Source of the DNA: HKCCE3408 sp039183205
GTDB lineage: Bacteria; Pseudomonadota; Alphaproteobacteria; Rhodobacterales; Rhodobacteraceae
Assembly (NCBI GenBank): GCA_039183205.1
Contig: JBCDBR010000016.1
Span: 16,815-80,814, forward strand
DNA: 64,000 bases
Reading direction: 5' to 3'
Of the stretch, positions 36,131-45,028 are shown piece after piece. The notes beneath the pieces were generated by a model. It saw only the letters and a list, made by a program, of their open reading frames with translations. It ran no database searches and had not been told where the DNA came from. The position numbers and the translations under genes were made by a program. Numbering within the stretch: the first letter of the stretch is position 1; the number at the start of each line of letters is the position of its first letter.

Positions 36131-36922
36131 TCAGCCGATCCGGCGGGGGCCAGCGCGGCGAAATTCTGTCGGGGTGAGGCCAGTATAGCCGGCAAAGGCG
36201 CGGGTGAAGTATGCGGGCGATGAAAAGCCCAACTGCTCCGACACCGCCCGCGCGCTTAGTCGGGTATCCGACAGCATCGCGCGCGCAGCATGCATGACAC
36301 GTTCATTGAGCAGGGCATGCGCCGGACGGCCAGCCGTTTCGCGGCAGACCCGGCTGAGATGCGTCGGCGTGACGCCCAATTCCTTGGCAAAATCCGCCAC
36401 ACCAAAGCCCTGATGGTACGACCCTTCCATCAGATCGGAGAATTTGCGCACCAGACCGTGGCTCGCTTTCGACCCCAATGCGCCGTCCTGGCGTTCCAAT
36501 TCGCGGGTCAGCGCGGTTGAAATAAGCAGGCCATAAGCTTGCAAGGCGCGCGCCATCGCCGGGGCCTGTCCGGCCAATTCCCGTTCGATCCGTTCAATGG
36601 CCGATGTCAGGTTGCCCTGGGCTTCGATGTTCGAAATTCTCAGATGGACCGCTCTTTCGGGCAATCCGAGATCTTCCGTCGTCGGCACCTCAAGCACCAG
36701 GCCCTGGATCTGGGCCGGCAACTCCAGCGCCATGATCGTGCGCGCCGGAACCCAAATCGCTGTATTCGGTCCGTAACCCCGGTTGATACAAGAGATGATG
36801 ACACGCCCCTGGCCGCGGGTGATCCAGTACAAATGATGGCTTTGATTGCCGTGCAATTCCTGCATGCGCCAGGGCGCGCCCATGCGGAGCTTGGTCAGAG
36901 ATGTCACGGAGTAGGTGGCCAT
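36131..36922 (-). CDS. AraC family transcriptional regulator
   Basis: A 263-aa regulator with an N-terminal cupin-like sensor part (HLYWITRGQGRVII, about residues 30-43) and a C-terminal double helix-turn-helix: FGVADFAKELGVTPTHLSRV and RAVSEQLGFSSPAYFTRAF ending GLTPTEFRR. It lies directly upstream of, and on the same strand as, the ABC transporter operon, so it is the likely regulator of that uptake system. ATG at 36922, with a GTG three codons earlier. Confidence 0.9.
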   Translation of the reverse strand: MATYSVTSLTKLRMGAPWRMQELHGNQSHHLYWITRGQGRVIISCINRGYGPNTAIWVPARTIMALELPAQIQGLVLEVPTTEDLGLPERAVHLRISNIEAQGNLTSAIERIERELAGQAPAMARALQAYGLLISTALTRELERQDGALGSKASHGLVRKFSDLMEGSYHQGFGVADFAKELGVTPTHLSRVCRETAGRPAHALLNERVMHAARAMLSDTRLSARAVSEQLGFSSPAYFTRAFAGYTGLTPTEFRRAGPRRIG

Positions 36923-37015
36923 AAGCGCCACCGTAATTGTTCGAAATTGTAAAGAGAAGGTCCGAGATCGGCATTGTCGAAAATATGTGGCAATCAGGAT
37001 CGCTGTGCTGAGCTA

Positions 37016-37885
37016 TCACAGCGCGACCCGCGCCCAATCCTGCATTCTTGCGCGAAACCAGGTGCGCTGGCGCTTGGCATATTGCCGTGTGGCGATGATG
37101 CTGGCCTCCCGCGCGGCCGCAAATGTGAGATCGCCGCGGAGATAAGAGATCAGCTCCTTTGCTCCGATCGCTTTGGCTTCACCGCCTGCTGTCTGCCAGC
37201 GGGGGAGGTTCTTTTCGGCCTCCTCCAGCGCGCCGTTTTCTAGCATGATATCAAAGCGTTGTTCGATGCGTTTGGCCAACACATCGCGATCTGTGTCCAG
37301 CAACAGCCGTGTTGTCTTTTCCGGCACCAAGAGCGGTGGTGCCGTTTCGGCCTGCCACGCGCTCAGCGGATGACCGGTCGCCCGCCAGACCTCCCATCCG
37401 CGCTGCACGCGCGCGCGATTTTGCCGGTCGATGCGCGCCGCCAAGACCGGGTCCGCGGCGTCAAGCGCGCTCAGCAGCTGGGAGAGAGGCAACGCATCCG
37501 CTTCGTCGCGCACGGCGGGTGGGATCGGCGGAATGTCGGCCAGGCCGTCGCAGAGGGCGGCAAAATACAGCCCGGTCCCCCCGACGATGATCGGCCGGGT
37601 CGGCGCCAACATCGGGGTGAGATCGCGCAGCCAGTGTCCAACCGAATAGTCCAAGCCCCAGCCCACATGTCCATAAAGCGCGTGCGGCGCACGGGCGAGG
37701 TCGTTCGGGCTTGGCCGGGCCGTCAGCACATGCCATCCGGCGTAAACCTGCAACGCGTCGGCATTAACGATTTGCCCGCCCTGGGCCTCGGCGATCTGCA
37801 ATGCGAGGGCGGATTTCCCGCTCGCGGTCGGGCCTGCGATCAGCACCGGCTGGTCGGGCGGAATGGTGGTGAGATCGACGCTCAC
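37016..37885 (-). CDS. miaA: tRNA dimethylallyltransferase
   Basis: Adds the dimethylallyl group to A37 of tRNAs reading UNN codons. The 289-aa protein has the P-loop AGPTASGKSALALQIAE, NADALQVYAGWHVLTARPS, IIVGGTGLYFAAL and RQYAKRQRTWFRAR. No ATG fits near the conserved N-terminus; GTG at 37885 places the P-loop at about residue 14. Divergent from pyrH, with 98 bp between the starts. Confidence 0.93.
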   Translation of the reverse strand: MSVDLTTIPPDQPVLIAGPTASGKSALALQIAEAQGGQIVNADALQVYAGWHVLTARPSPNDLARAPHALYGHVGWGLDYSVGHWLRDLTPMLAPTRPIIVGGTGLYFAALCDGLADIPPIPPAVRDEADALPLSQLLSALDAADPVLAARIDRQNRARVQRGWEVWRATGHPLSAWQAETAPPLLVPEKTTRLLLDTDRDVLAKRIEQRFDIMLENGALEEAEKNLPRWQTAGGEAKAIGAKELISYLRGDLTFAAAREASIIATRQYAKRQRTWFRARMQDWARVAL

Positions 37886-37983
37886 CGGGTGCGATGTGGC
37901 AATTTCCGCCCTCCCGAGTTGAACAGCCCCGGCAATTGCGCCATAAGCGCCACGTACCGTATGCCCCAGGATACAGGTTCCCC

Positions 37984-38715
37984 ATGCCCGACGATACCAC
38001 CCCGCCGCGACCGCTTTATTCGCGGGTGATGTTGAAAATCTCCGGCGAGGCATTGATGGGCAGCCAAGGGTTTGGTCTTCATCCCCCAACCGTGGAACGT
38101 ATCGCTGCCGAAGTGAAATCGGTTCATGATATGGGCGTGCAGATCTGTATGGTGATCGGCGGGGGCAACATTTTTCGCGGCCTGCAAGGCTCAGCCCAAG
38201 GGATGGAGCGAACAACCGCCGATTACATGGGCATGCTGGCCACGGTGATGAATGCGCTGGCGATGCAATCGGCGCTCGAAAGCGCCGGCGTCTTTACGCG
38301 GGTGATCAGCGCCATTCCGATGGATCAGGTATGTGAGCCCTATATTCGGCGCCGTGCGGTGCGGCATCTGGAAAAGGACCGGGTTTGCATTTTTGCCGCC
38401 GGCACGGGCAATCCGTATTTCACAACCGATACCGCGGCCACCTTGCGGGCCAATGAAATGCGCTGCCAGGCGATCTTTAAAGGAACCAAAGTCGACGGCG
38501 TCTATGACAAGGACCCCGTCAAACATGATGACGCAAAACGGTTCGATGAGATCAGCTATGACGACGTTTTGGCCCAGCATCTGGGCGTCATGGATGCGTC
38601 TGCGATTGCTTTGGCGCGCGAAAACGATGTGCCGATTATCGTGTTCTCGCTGGATGAACCTGGCGGGTTTCGCGGCATCCTGGCTGGTAAGGGGACCTAT
38701 ACAAAGGTCCACTGA
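37984..38715 (+). CDS. pyrH: Uridylate kinase
   Basis: Phosphorylates UMP to UDP. The 243-aa amino-acid-kinase-fold protein shows VMLKISGEALMG, IGGGNIFRG, ATVMNALAMQSALE, GTGNPYFTTDTAA and the allosteric C-terminal region. The ATG at 37984 gives the usual N-terminal extension of alphaproteobacterial PyrH. It begins the plus-strand block pyrH-frr-uppS-cdsA-rseP. Confidence 0.97.
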   Translation: MPDDTTPPRPLYSRVMLKISGEALMGSQGFGLHPPTVERIAAEVKSVHDMGVQICMVIGGGNIFRGLQGSAQGMERTTADYMGMLATVMNALAMQSALESAGVFTRVISAIPMDQVCEPYIRRRAVRHLEKDRVCIFAAGTGNPYFTTDTAATLRANEMRCQAIFKGTKVDGVYDKDPVKHDDAKRFDEISYDDVLAQHLGVMDASAIALARENDVPIIVFSLDEPGGFRGILAGKGTYTKVH

Positions 38716-38770
38716 CCGCCTAATTACCGCCAAATTGACTTGCGATCTGGGCCGGGTGGAGGGCGCCTAA

Positions 38771-39325
38771 ATGTCTGAAGAGTTTGAGCTAGACACCGAC
38801 GACCTGGAACGCAGGATGGATGGCGCATTGGCCAGCTTACGCACCGAATTCGCCTCGCTGCGCACGGGCCGGGCGTCGGCCTCGATGCTGGAGCCTGTGA
38901 TGGTCGATGCCTATGGGGCTGCGACGCCGATCAATCAAGTCGGTACCGTCAACGTGCCAGAGCCGCGCATGGTCACCGTGAACGTTTGGGATAAGGGCTT
39001 GGTGGGTAAGGTCGAAAAAGCGATCCGAGAGTCAGGCCTTGGGATCAACCCGCAGCTCAACGGCACGATCATCATGTTGCCTATCCCAGAATTAAACGAA
39101 GAACGGCGCCGCGAATTAACGAAAGTTGCAGCACAATATGCTGAAAACGCCCGTGTCGCGGTACGCAACGTGCGGCGTGACGGGATGGATCAGATCAAAA
39201 AGGCCGAGATTTCGGAAGATGACCGGAAGTTTTGGGAAGGCGCCGTCCAAGAGGCAACCGACGCCCATATCGCGAAGGTCGATACCGCTTTGCAGACGAA
39301 GCAAGATGAAATTATGCAGGTCTGA
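38771..39325 (+). CDS. frr: Ribosome recycling factor
   Basis: Splits post-termination ribosomes together with EF-G. The 184-aa protein has the family's three-helix bundle and small domain: LRTGRASASMLEPVMVDAYG, TPINQVGTVNVPEPRMV, and ENARVAVRNVRRDGMDQIKK. GGAGGGC precedes the ATG at the right distance. It follows pyrH by 55 bp. Confidence 0.97.
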   Translation: MSEEFELDTDDLERRMDGALASLRTEFASLRTGRASASMLEPVMVDAYGAATPINQVGTVNVPEPRMVTVNVWDKGLVGKVEKAIRESGLGINPQLNGTIIMLPIPELNEERRRELTKVAAQYAENARVAVRNVRRDGMDQIKKAEISEDDRKFWEGAVQEATDAHIAKVDTALQTKQDEIMQV

Positions 39326-39355
39326 CAGGCCGCAATGAGCATTAAGGAGCCCAAT

Positions 39356-40075
39356 ATGGCCCACATCGATACCACAAGGCCCGCCCATGTTGCCATCATC
39401 ATGGACGGAAATGGCCGGTGGGCACAGATGCGTGGGCGTCCGCGTTTGGTCGGCCATCACGCCGGGGCGCGGCGGGTGAAGGAAATTGTGCGTGCCTGCC
39501 CACAGCTTGGTGTCAAATACCTCACCATCTTCGCCTTCTCGACCGAAAACTGGAAACGAACGCAGGCCGAAGTTGCAGGTCTGATGAGCTTGTTCAAACG
39601 GTATATTCGACGCGAAAGCCAAGCGCTGCGCAGCGAAGGCGTCCGGGTGCGCTTTATCGGCGATCGGGTGCGGCTGGAGCCGGCCTTGGTCGATCTGATG
39701 GATGGGCTTGAACTGATGACTGCGGATAATGACAAGGTCCATTTGACCATTGCGCTAAATTACGGTGGCCGGGACGAGGTTGCGCGCGCGGCCAAACGGT
39801 TGGCCCAAGACGTGGCAACCGGCAAACTATGCCCGTCGGATGTGACCGACGAGACCATGCCACGTTACCTCGACACCTATTTTCTACCCGATCCCGACCT
39901 TGTCATCCGCACCTCCGGTGAGGCGCGGATTTCTAACTTTCTTCTGTGGCAATCGGCCTATGCGGAATACGAGTTTGTCGAAACGCTTTGGCCGGATTTC
40001 ACCCAAGACGAATTTGCCCGCATATTGGCGCGCTTTGGCGGCCGCGAACGCCGTTACGGCGCTGTACTGGCCTAA
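39356..40075 (+). CDS. uppS: Isoprenyl (undecaprenyl/decaprenyl) diphosphate synthase
   Basis: cis-Prenyltransferase that makes the lipid carrier for peptidoglycan and O-antigen. The 239-aa protein contains the catalytic HVAIIMDGNGRWA, GHHAGARRVKEIV, FAFSTENWKR, and PDLVIRTSGEARISNFLLWQ. The ATG at 39356 is preferred because AAGGAG (39344-39349) is ideally placed; an ATG at 39335 lies in frame before it. Confidence 0.96.
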   Translation: MAHIDTTRPAHVAIIMDGNGRWAQMRGRPRLVGHHAGARRVKEIVRACPQLGVKYLTIFAFSTENWKRTQAEVAGLMSLFKRYIRRESQALRSEGVRVRFIGDRVRLEPALVDLMDGLELMTADNDKVHLTIALNYGGRDEVARAAKRLAQDVATGKLCPSDVTDETMPRYLDTYFLPDPDLVIRTSGEARISNFLLWQSAYAEYEFVETLWPDFTQDEFARILARFGGRERRYGAVLA

Positions 40076-40081
40076 CCAGAC

Positions 40082-40879
40082 ATGCCCAAAGACGCCTTTC
40101 CCGATCTGCTGACGCGGGCGGGGACCGGTGTGGCCCTGGCGCTTGTGGGCTTGGGCGCAATCTGGTTTGGCAGCTGGCTCTTTCTGGCCGTTGTGGCCAT
40201 CGCTGTGGCGCTTCTGAATTGGGAGGTTGCGCGGCTGGTCGGTTTGACGGATTTGGCGGTTTTGCTGGCAGCGGTGTCGGGGCTAAGCCTCCTTGCGGTC
40301 TATCTCCTGCCGCTCCCATTTGCGGTGCTGTGTCTGGCCGTCCCCGCATTTGCCGTGTTCGGCGTGCTCTTGGCCAGGCATTCGGCGTTTCACCCGCTTG
40401 GCGGCGCGGCACTTGTCCTTGCGATTATGCTTGCAGGTTATGTTGCGGTGGAATTGCGCGATGGTGGCGGCGTCGTGTGGATGCTGTGGCTGATCTTATT
40501 GGTGGTGGCGACCGATATTTGCGGCTATTTCGCCGGGCGGACGATTGGCGGCGCGAAGTTTTGGCCATCGGTTAGCCCGAAAAAAACCTGGGCCGGTGTG
40601 ATTGCCGGATGGGTTGGGGCAGGGATGGTTGGTGCGGCCTTCATTGCACCGACGCGCATGGGTGAAGGCCTGATCTTGGTATCGATTTTCATGAGCTTTG
40701 CCAGTCAGATGGGCGATATCGCCGAAAGCGCACTTAAACGTCGGGCGGGCGTCAAAGACAGCTCAAACCTATTGCCCGGACATGGCGGTGTGTTGGACCG
40801 GCTGGACGGCGTGATCGGTGCTATTTTAATATTGGGGCTTATCGCGGCTTTGACGAATTTCCCACGTGCGCCCATATGA
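40082..40879 (+). CDS. cdsA: Phosphatidate cytidylyltransferase
   Basis: Makes CDP-diacylglycerol, the precursor of all membrane phospholipids, in the inner membrane. The 265-aa protein has about seven to eight helices and the CDS signature near the C-terminus (SALKRRAGVKDSSNLLPGHG then GVLDRLDG), preceded by SPKKTWAGVIAG. It starts 6 bp after the uppS stop. The next gene is rseP, with no dxr between. Confidence 0.95.
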   Translation: MPKDAFPDLLTRAGTGVALALVGLGAIWFGSWLFLAVVAIAVALLNWEVARLVGLTDLAVLLAAVSGLSLLAVYLLPLPFAVLCLAVPAFAVFGVLLARHSAFHPLGGAALVLAIMLAGYVAVELRDGGGVVWMLWLILLVVATDICGYFAGRTIGGAKFWPSVSPKKTWAGVIAGWVGAGMVGAAFIAPTRMGEGLILVSIFMSFASQMGDIAESALKRRAGVKDSSNLLPGHGGVLDRLDGVIGAILILGLIAALTNFPRAPI

Positions 40880-40958
40880 TGCCGTAGTTCTGGTTATAAC
40901 GGCCTCAGGCCAACAAGGCATGTAAACAGGCAACCGCACAAAAAGCAGTGGAGCAGAC

Positions 40959-42284
40959 ATGGACCTGATCCCAAATTTCGGCAGCTGGCCGATGATCGTA
41001 TTGGCATTTGTCGTCGCGCTTTCCATTATCGTGGCGGTGCATGAATACGGCCATTACATCGTGGGCCGTTGGTCCGGCATCAAAGCGGAAGTGTTTTCGA
41101 TCGGGTTTGGGCCGACCTTGTTTTCGCGCATGGACAAACATGGCACGCGGTGGCAGGTCGCGGCCTTACCCCTTGGCGGATATGTAAAATTCAAAGGCGA
41201 TAGCGGCGCGGCCTCGGGCAAGGACGCGGACGCCATGGCGGGTATGAGCGCGCAGGATCGGCGCGCCTCAATGCATGGCGCGCCGCTTTGGGCGCGGTCG
41301 GCCACGGTGGCTGCCGGCCCGGTTTTCAACTTTATCTTCTCGATTTTTATCTTTGCCGGGGTGTCTTTGGTTTCTGGCCAGGTCGTGGACGAAGCCCGCA
41401 TCGGCGAATTGCGTGGCCTGCCATCGGACGTGCCCGTGCTGCAAGAAGGCGACGTGATCACCGCGGTCGAGGGCGTGGCGGTATCCTCATTGGGCGAGGT
41501 GCTGGATCAAAGCGACACCCATGTCGGGGCTGAGACGCTGGGCTACACCGTCGAGCGGGACGGGCAGGTCATGGATGTGGAGGCCAGTTTTCCACTTGTA
41601 CCCCTGATCAACGCCGTCGCGCCGCAATCGGCTGCTTTGGATGCCGGCCTGCAAGGGGGCGACGTGATCCGCGCCATCAATGGCCAAGAAGTCTTTGCCT
41701 TTCAGGATGTGCGCGGCTTTGTCGAGGCCTCTAACGGCGATCCGGTTGCTCTAGATGTGTGGCGCGATGGCGAGATGCTGGAAATCACGCTTGAGCCGCG
41801 CTGGACGGACACTCCGACGGCCGATGGAGGGTTTGAGCAACGGCTTTTGATCGGCATCACCGGCGGGTTGTTTTTTGAACCCGTGACCGAGCCGGTTGGA
41901 TTTGGCGCGGCGCTTTGGGGTGGGATGGACCAAACCTGGTTCGTGATCACCCAATCGCTATCGGGCCTTTATCACATGATCACCGGTGCGATCTCGACGT
42001 GCAATCTGCAAGGACCCATCGGCATTGCCGAAACGTCGGGCGCCGCGGCAAGCCAAGGCGTCGACAATTTCATCTGGTTCATCGCTGTCTTGTCCACAGC
42101 CGTGGGGCTGTTGAACCTCTTCCCGATCCCGATGCTCGACGGTGGGCATTTGGTATTTTTCGGCTATGAGGCCGCGGCAGGCCGGCCACCTTCGGACCGA
42201 GCCTTGCGTGTCTTTATGTCGGTCGGGCTGACGCTATTGCTGTCGCTGATGCTCTTTGCAACCTTCAACGACTTCTTCTGTTAA
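40959..42284 (+). CDS. rseP: RIP metalloprotease RseP (site-2 protease family)
   Basis: Inner-membrane zinc protease that cleaves anti-sigma factors and remnant signal peptides. The 441-aa protein has HEYGH (about residues 28-32) in the first helix, two periplasmic PDZ domains (about 130-300; GDVITAVEGVAVSS and GDVIRAINGQEV), and the second active-site motif PIPMLDGGHL. GGAG six bases before the ATG supports the start. It is 79 bp after cdsA. Confidence 0.95.
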   Translation: MDLIPNFGSWPMIVLAFVVALSIIVAVHEYGHYIVGRWSGIKAEVFSIGFGPTLFSRMDKHGTRWQVAALPLGGYVKFKGDSGAASGKDADAMAGMSAQDRRASMHGAPLWARSATVAAGPVFNFIFSIFIFAGVSLVSGQVVDEARIGELRGLPSDVPVLQEGDVITAVEGVAVSSLGEVLDQSDTHVGAETLGYTVERDGQVMDVEASFPLVPLINAVAPQSAALDAGLQGGDVIRAINGQEVFAFQDVRGFVEASNGDPVALDVWRDGEMLEITLEPRWTDTPTADGGFEQRLLIGITGGLFFEPVTEPVGFGAALWGGMDQTWFVITQSLSGLYHMITGAISTCNLQGPIGIAETSGAAASQGVDNFIWFIAVLSTAVGLLNLFPIPMLDGGHLVFFGYEAAAGRPPSDRALRVFMSVGLTLLLSLMLFATFNDFFC

Positions 42285-42401
42285 GCAGTTTTTTGCCGGG
42301 CATGGGTCTGCCGCGGCATTGCCTCATTCAGGTCACAATCAGCCCGCATCACCGGGGCTGGGCGATCAACCTTGCCGCGGTACGTGTAGGAGGACGGAGC
42401 G

Positions 42402-42539
42402 ATGAAGGCACTTGCGCATAACGCACGCGGACTCACCGTTTTGCTGGCGGTAAATATCGACCGGCTTTTGGTCCCTTTGATCATTGTCGGGGCGCTGACG
42501 GTTGCTGGCTGGGCCCTGTCTTACGTGACGGTCCAATAG
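42402..42539 (+). CDS. Small 45-aa membrane protein between rseP and bamA
   Basis: The frame starts MKALAHNARGLTVLLAV and continues NIDRLLVPLIIVGALTVAGW, ending LSYVTVQ: a short amphipathic start and one membrane helix (about residues 22-43). A very strong ribosome binding site, AGGAGG (42388-42393), sits eight bases before the ATG, and a clean terminator follows 23 bp after the stop. These signals make a real, expressed gene likely although no function can be given. Its position beside envelope-biogenesis genes may be meaningful. Confidence 0.7.
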   Translation: MKALAHNARGLTVLLAVNIDRLLVPLIIVGALTVAGWALSYVTVQ

Positions 42540-42561
42540 CCGCCAAAGCTGCCACGGAAAC

Positions 42562-42587
42562 ATGGGCCCTTCGAGGCCCATTTTTTT
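42562..42587 (+). terminator. Rho-independent terminator
   Basis: ATGGGCC (42562-42568), loop CTTCGA, GGCCCAT (42575-42581), then a run of seven T. It ends the pyrH-to-small-protein transcript and implies a separate promoter for bamA. Confidence 0.9.
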
Positions 42588-42596
42588 GTGCCGATC

Positions 42597-42713
42597 CGGT
42601 ATGATACCGATAATCAACACACCCATATTTATATGCTTTTGACGTTTTGACATCCCCCCGATCCGCCGATACCTATACACAAAACAGATGAACCACCCGG
42701 GGGGGCGGATTCG
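42597..42713 (+). promoter_or_regulatory. bamA promoter region with palindrome and possible RBS-masking stem
   Basis: CGGTAT-G-ATACCG (42597-42609) is a perfect 13-bp palindrome. A consensus -35 TTGACA lies at 42647-42652, with only weak -10 candidates. ATCCGCC (42661-42667) can pair with GGCGGAT (42704-42710), which overlaps the purine-rich ribosome binding region just before the ATG. Confidence 0.4.
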
Positions 42714-45017
42714 ATGATGCGTCGATTGACCTGGCATGCGGCATGGGCCCGTATCGCCGTAACGATTTGCATATTTTGCACCGTCTTGGGCCAGGCCGAG
42801 GCGCAAACCTTCAGCTTTTCGACATTCGAAGTGACCGGCAATGTGCGTGTGGACGATGCCAGCGTCTTTACGTTCGCCGGGATTGAACCGGGCCAGACCA
42901 TCACAGCGGCTGAACTCAACGATGCGCGGCAACGCATTCAAAACTCGGGACTTTTCGATACCGTCGAAGTTATCCCCCAGGGCAATACGCTGGTGATCGA
43001 AGTCACGGAATTCCCGACGATCAACACCATTGCAATTGAAGGGAACCGTCGAATTGACGACGACGCGCTGACCCCGTTGCTGACCTCGCAGCCACGCCGT
43101 GTCTTTAGCCCGTCGACTGCGGAAGCCGATGCTGCCGCGATCACCGATGCCTATCGGCAATCTGGCCGTCTTTCGGCAACGGTCCGGCCCGTCATTATTC
43201 GCCGTGATGCCAATCTTGTGGACCTCGTCTTTGAGGTGACCGAAGGCCGGGTGGTGGAAACCGAGCGGATTTCCTTCAACGGCAACCGAGAATATTCTGA
43301 TCGGCGGCTCAGACGTGTCTTGGAATCCACCCAAGCCGGTTTTTTGCGCCTGATCATCACGCGCGACACGTTTATCGAGGATCGGATCGCGTTTGACAGC
43401 CAATTGCTGACCGATTTCTATTCCGACCGCGGCTACATCGATTTCGAAGTCTTGTCAGTCACCTCCGAACTCGCCCGGGAACGGGACGCGTTCTTTGTGA
43501 CGTTCAACATCCGCGAAGGACAGAGCTACGATTTCGGCACGGTCTCGGTATCTTCTGATTTACCGGAGATCGATATCGCGGCCTATGAGGCGACCATACC
43601 CGTCCGGCCCGGCACGATTTATTCTCCCCGCACGCTCGATAACGTGATTTCCCGTATGGAGGCGCTTGCCACGCAACAGGGGTTGCGGTTTATCCGCGTC
43701 GAACCGCGGGTGACGCGCAATGATGCCACGCTGACATTGGATGTCGAAATGGTCATCAGTCGCGGGGAACGCGTGTTTGTCGAGCGCATCGATATCGAGG
43801 GCAACGCGACCACGCTCGACCGCGTGATCCGGCGCCAATTTGATGTCGTCGAAGGGGATCCGTTCGATCCCAGGGCGATCCGCCAATCGGCGGAGCGGAT
43901 CCGCGCACTCAGCTATTTCTCAGATGTGGACGTTCAGGGACGCGAAGGCTCCAGCCCGGACCAGGTTGTCATCGATGTCGATGTCGAGGAACAGCCAACC
44001 GGTTCGCTTGGCTTCTCGGTGGGTTTTGAAACCGATGACGGTGCAAGTTTAGCCATTGATTTCGCCGAGCGGAATTTCCTGGGTCGCGGCCAGACCGTGC
44101 AACTGGGCTTCAACACGGCCGAAAGCAGCCAATCGCTGACATTCAGTTTCGTGGAACCCGCCTTTATGCGGCGGGACTTGGCGCTAAACCTCGGCGCGTT
44201 TTATAGCGAAACGGATAGTGATAACGCCGATTTCGATACCCGCAGGGTGGGCGGCACCGTGGGCTTTGGTTTTCCGATCAGCGAAAACAGCCGTCTGCGC
44301 GTTTACTACTCAGCCGCGGAGGAAACGATCGAAAATGTCGATGTGAATAGCTCGGAAATTCTACAGCGTGAGGACGGGGATCTGATTACCTCCGCCATTG
44401 GCTACGATCTGCGCTATGACACACGCACAACCGGTCTTGATCCGACGGCCGGCGTATTGCTGGAGTTCAGCCAAGAGCTTGCGGGGCTGGGCGGAGATAA
44501 CCAATACATTCGCACAACGGCGCTCGCGCAGGGTGTCACAACAGTGGCGCGAGAAGAGGTCACATTGCGCGCAACCGTCGAAGGCGGCGCCTTGCATTTC
44601 TTCGATGATGGAAGTCGGATCACGGATCGTTTCGTGCTCAATTCGCGGCAGATGCGCGGCTTTGAACCATTTGGGTTGGGTCCACGTGATCTGGCAGCCG
44701 CGAACCAAGACGGTTTGGGCGGCAACTTTTTCGCCGTGGCCCGGTTCGAGGCTGCATTCCCGCTTGGGCTGCCGGATGAATATGGCATCTCCGGCGGCTT
44801 GTTCTTCGATGTCGGTTCGGTGTGGGGCCTGGACGATACCGTCGGGACCGGTGGTGTGATCGTCGACGACGATGCGGCACTGCGCAGCACGATCGGGTTT
44901 TCCCTGTTTTGGGACACGGTGATCGGGCCGCTTCGGTTTAACTTCAGCCATCCGCTCGTCGAGGAAGACTTTGATGAGACGCGCAATTTCGACCTGACGA
45001 TCGAAGCGCGGTTCTGA
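42714..45017 (+). CDS. bamA: Outer membrane protein assembly factor BamA
   Basis: Central subunit of the BAM complex that inserts beta-barrel proteins. The 767-aa protein has a signal peptide (residues 1-30, ending AEA), five POTRA repeats (about 30-430), and a C-terminal 16-strand barrel ending in phenylalanine (FDLTIEARF). It follows a terminator and so probably has its own promoter. Upstream rseP and downstream skp, fabZ and lpx genes are the usual envelope neighbours. Confidence 0.96.
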   Translation: MMRRLTWHAAWARIAVTICIFCTVLGQAEAQTFSFSTFEVTGNVRVDDASVFTFAGIEPGQTITAAELNDARQRIQNSGLFDTVEVIPQGNTLVIEVTEFPTINTIAIEGNRRIDDDALTPLLTSQPRRVFSPSTAEADAAAITDAYRQSGRLSATVRPVIIRRDANLVDLVFEVTEGRVVETERISFNGNREYSDRRLRRVLESTQAGFLRLIITRDTFIEDRIAFDSQLLTDFYSDRGYIDFEVLSVTSELARERDAFFVTFNIREGQSYDFGTVSVSSDLPEIDIAAYEATIPVRPGTIYSPRTLDNVISRMEALATQQGLRFIRVEPRVTRNDATLTLDVEMVISRGERVFVERIDIEGNATTLDRVIRRQFDVVEGDPFDPRAIRQSAERIRALSYFSDVDVQGREGSSPDQVVIDVDVEEQPTGSLGFSVGFETDDGASLAIDFAERNFLGRGQTVQLGFNTAESSQSLTFSFVEPAFMRRDLALNLGAFYSETDSDNADFDTRRVGGTVGFGFPISENSRLRVYYSAAEETIENVDVNSSEILQREDGDLITSAIGYDLRYDTRTTGLDPTAGVLLEFSQELAGLGGDNQYIRTTALAQGVTTVAREEVTLRATVEGGALHFFDDGSRITDRFVLNSRQMRGFEPFGLGPRDLAAANQDGLGGNFFAVARFEAAFPLGLPDEYGISGGLFFDVGSVWGLDDTVGTGGVIVDDDAALRSTIGFSLFWDTVIGPLRFNFSHPLVEEDFDETRNFDLTIEARF

Positions 45018-45028
45018 TCCGACGTGAC

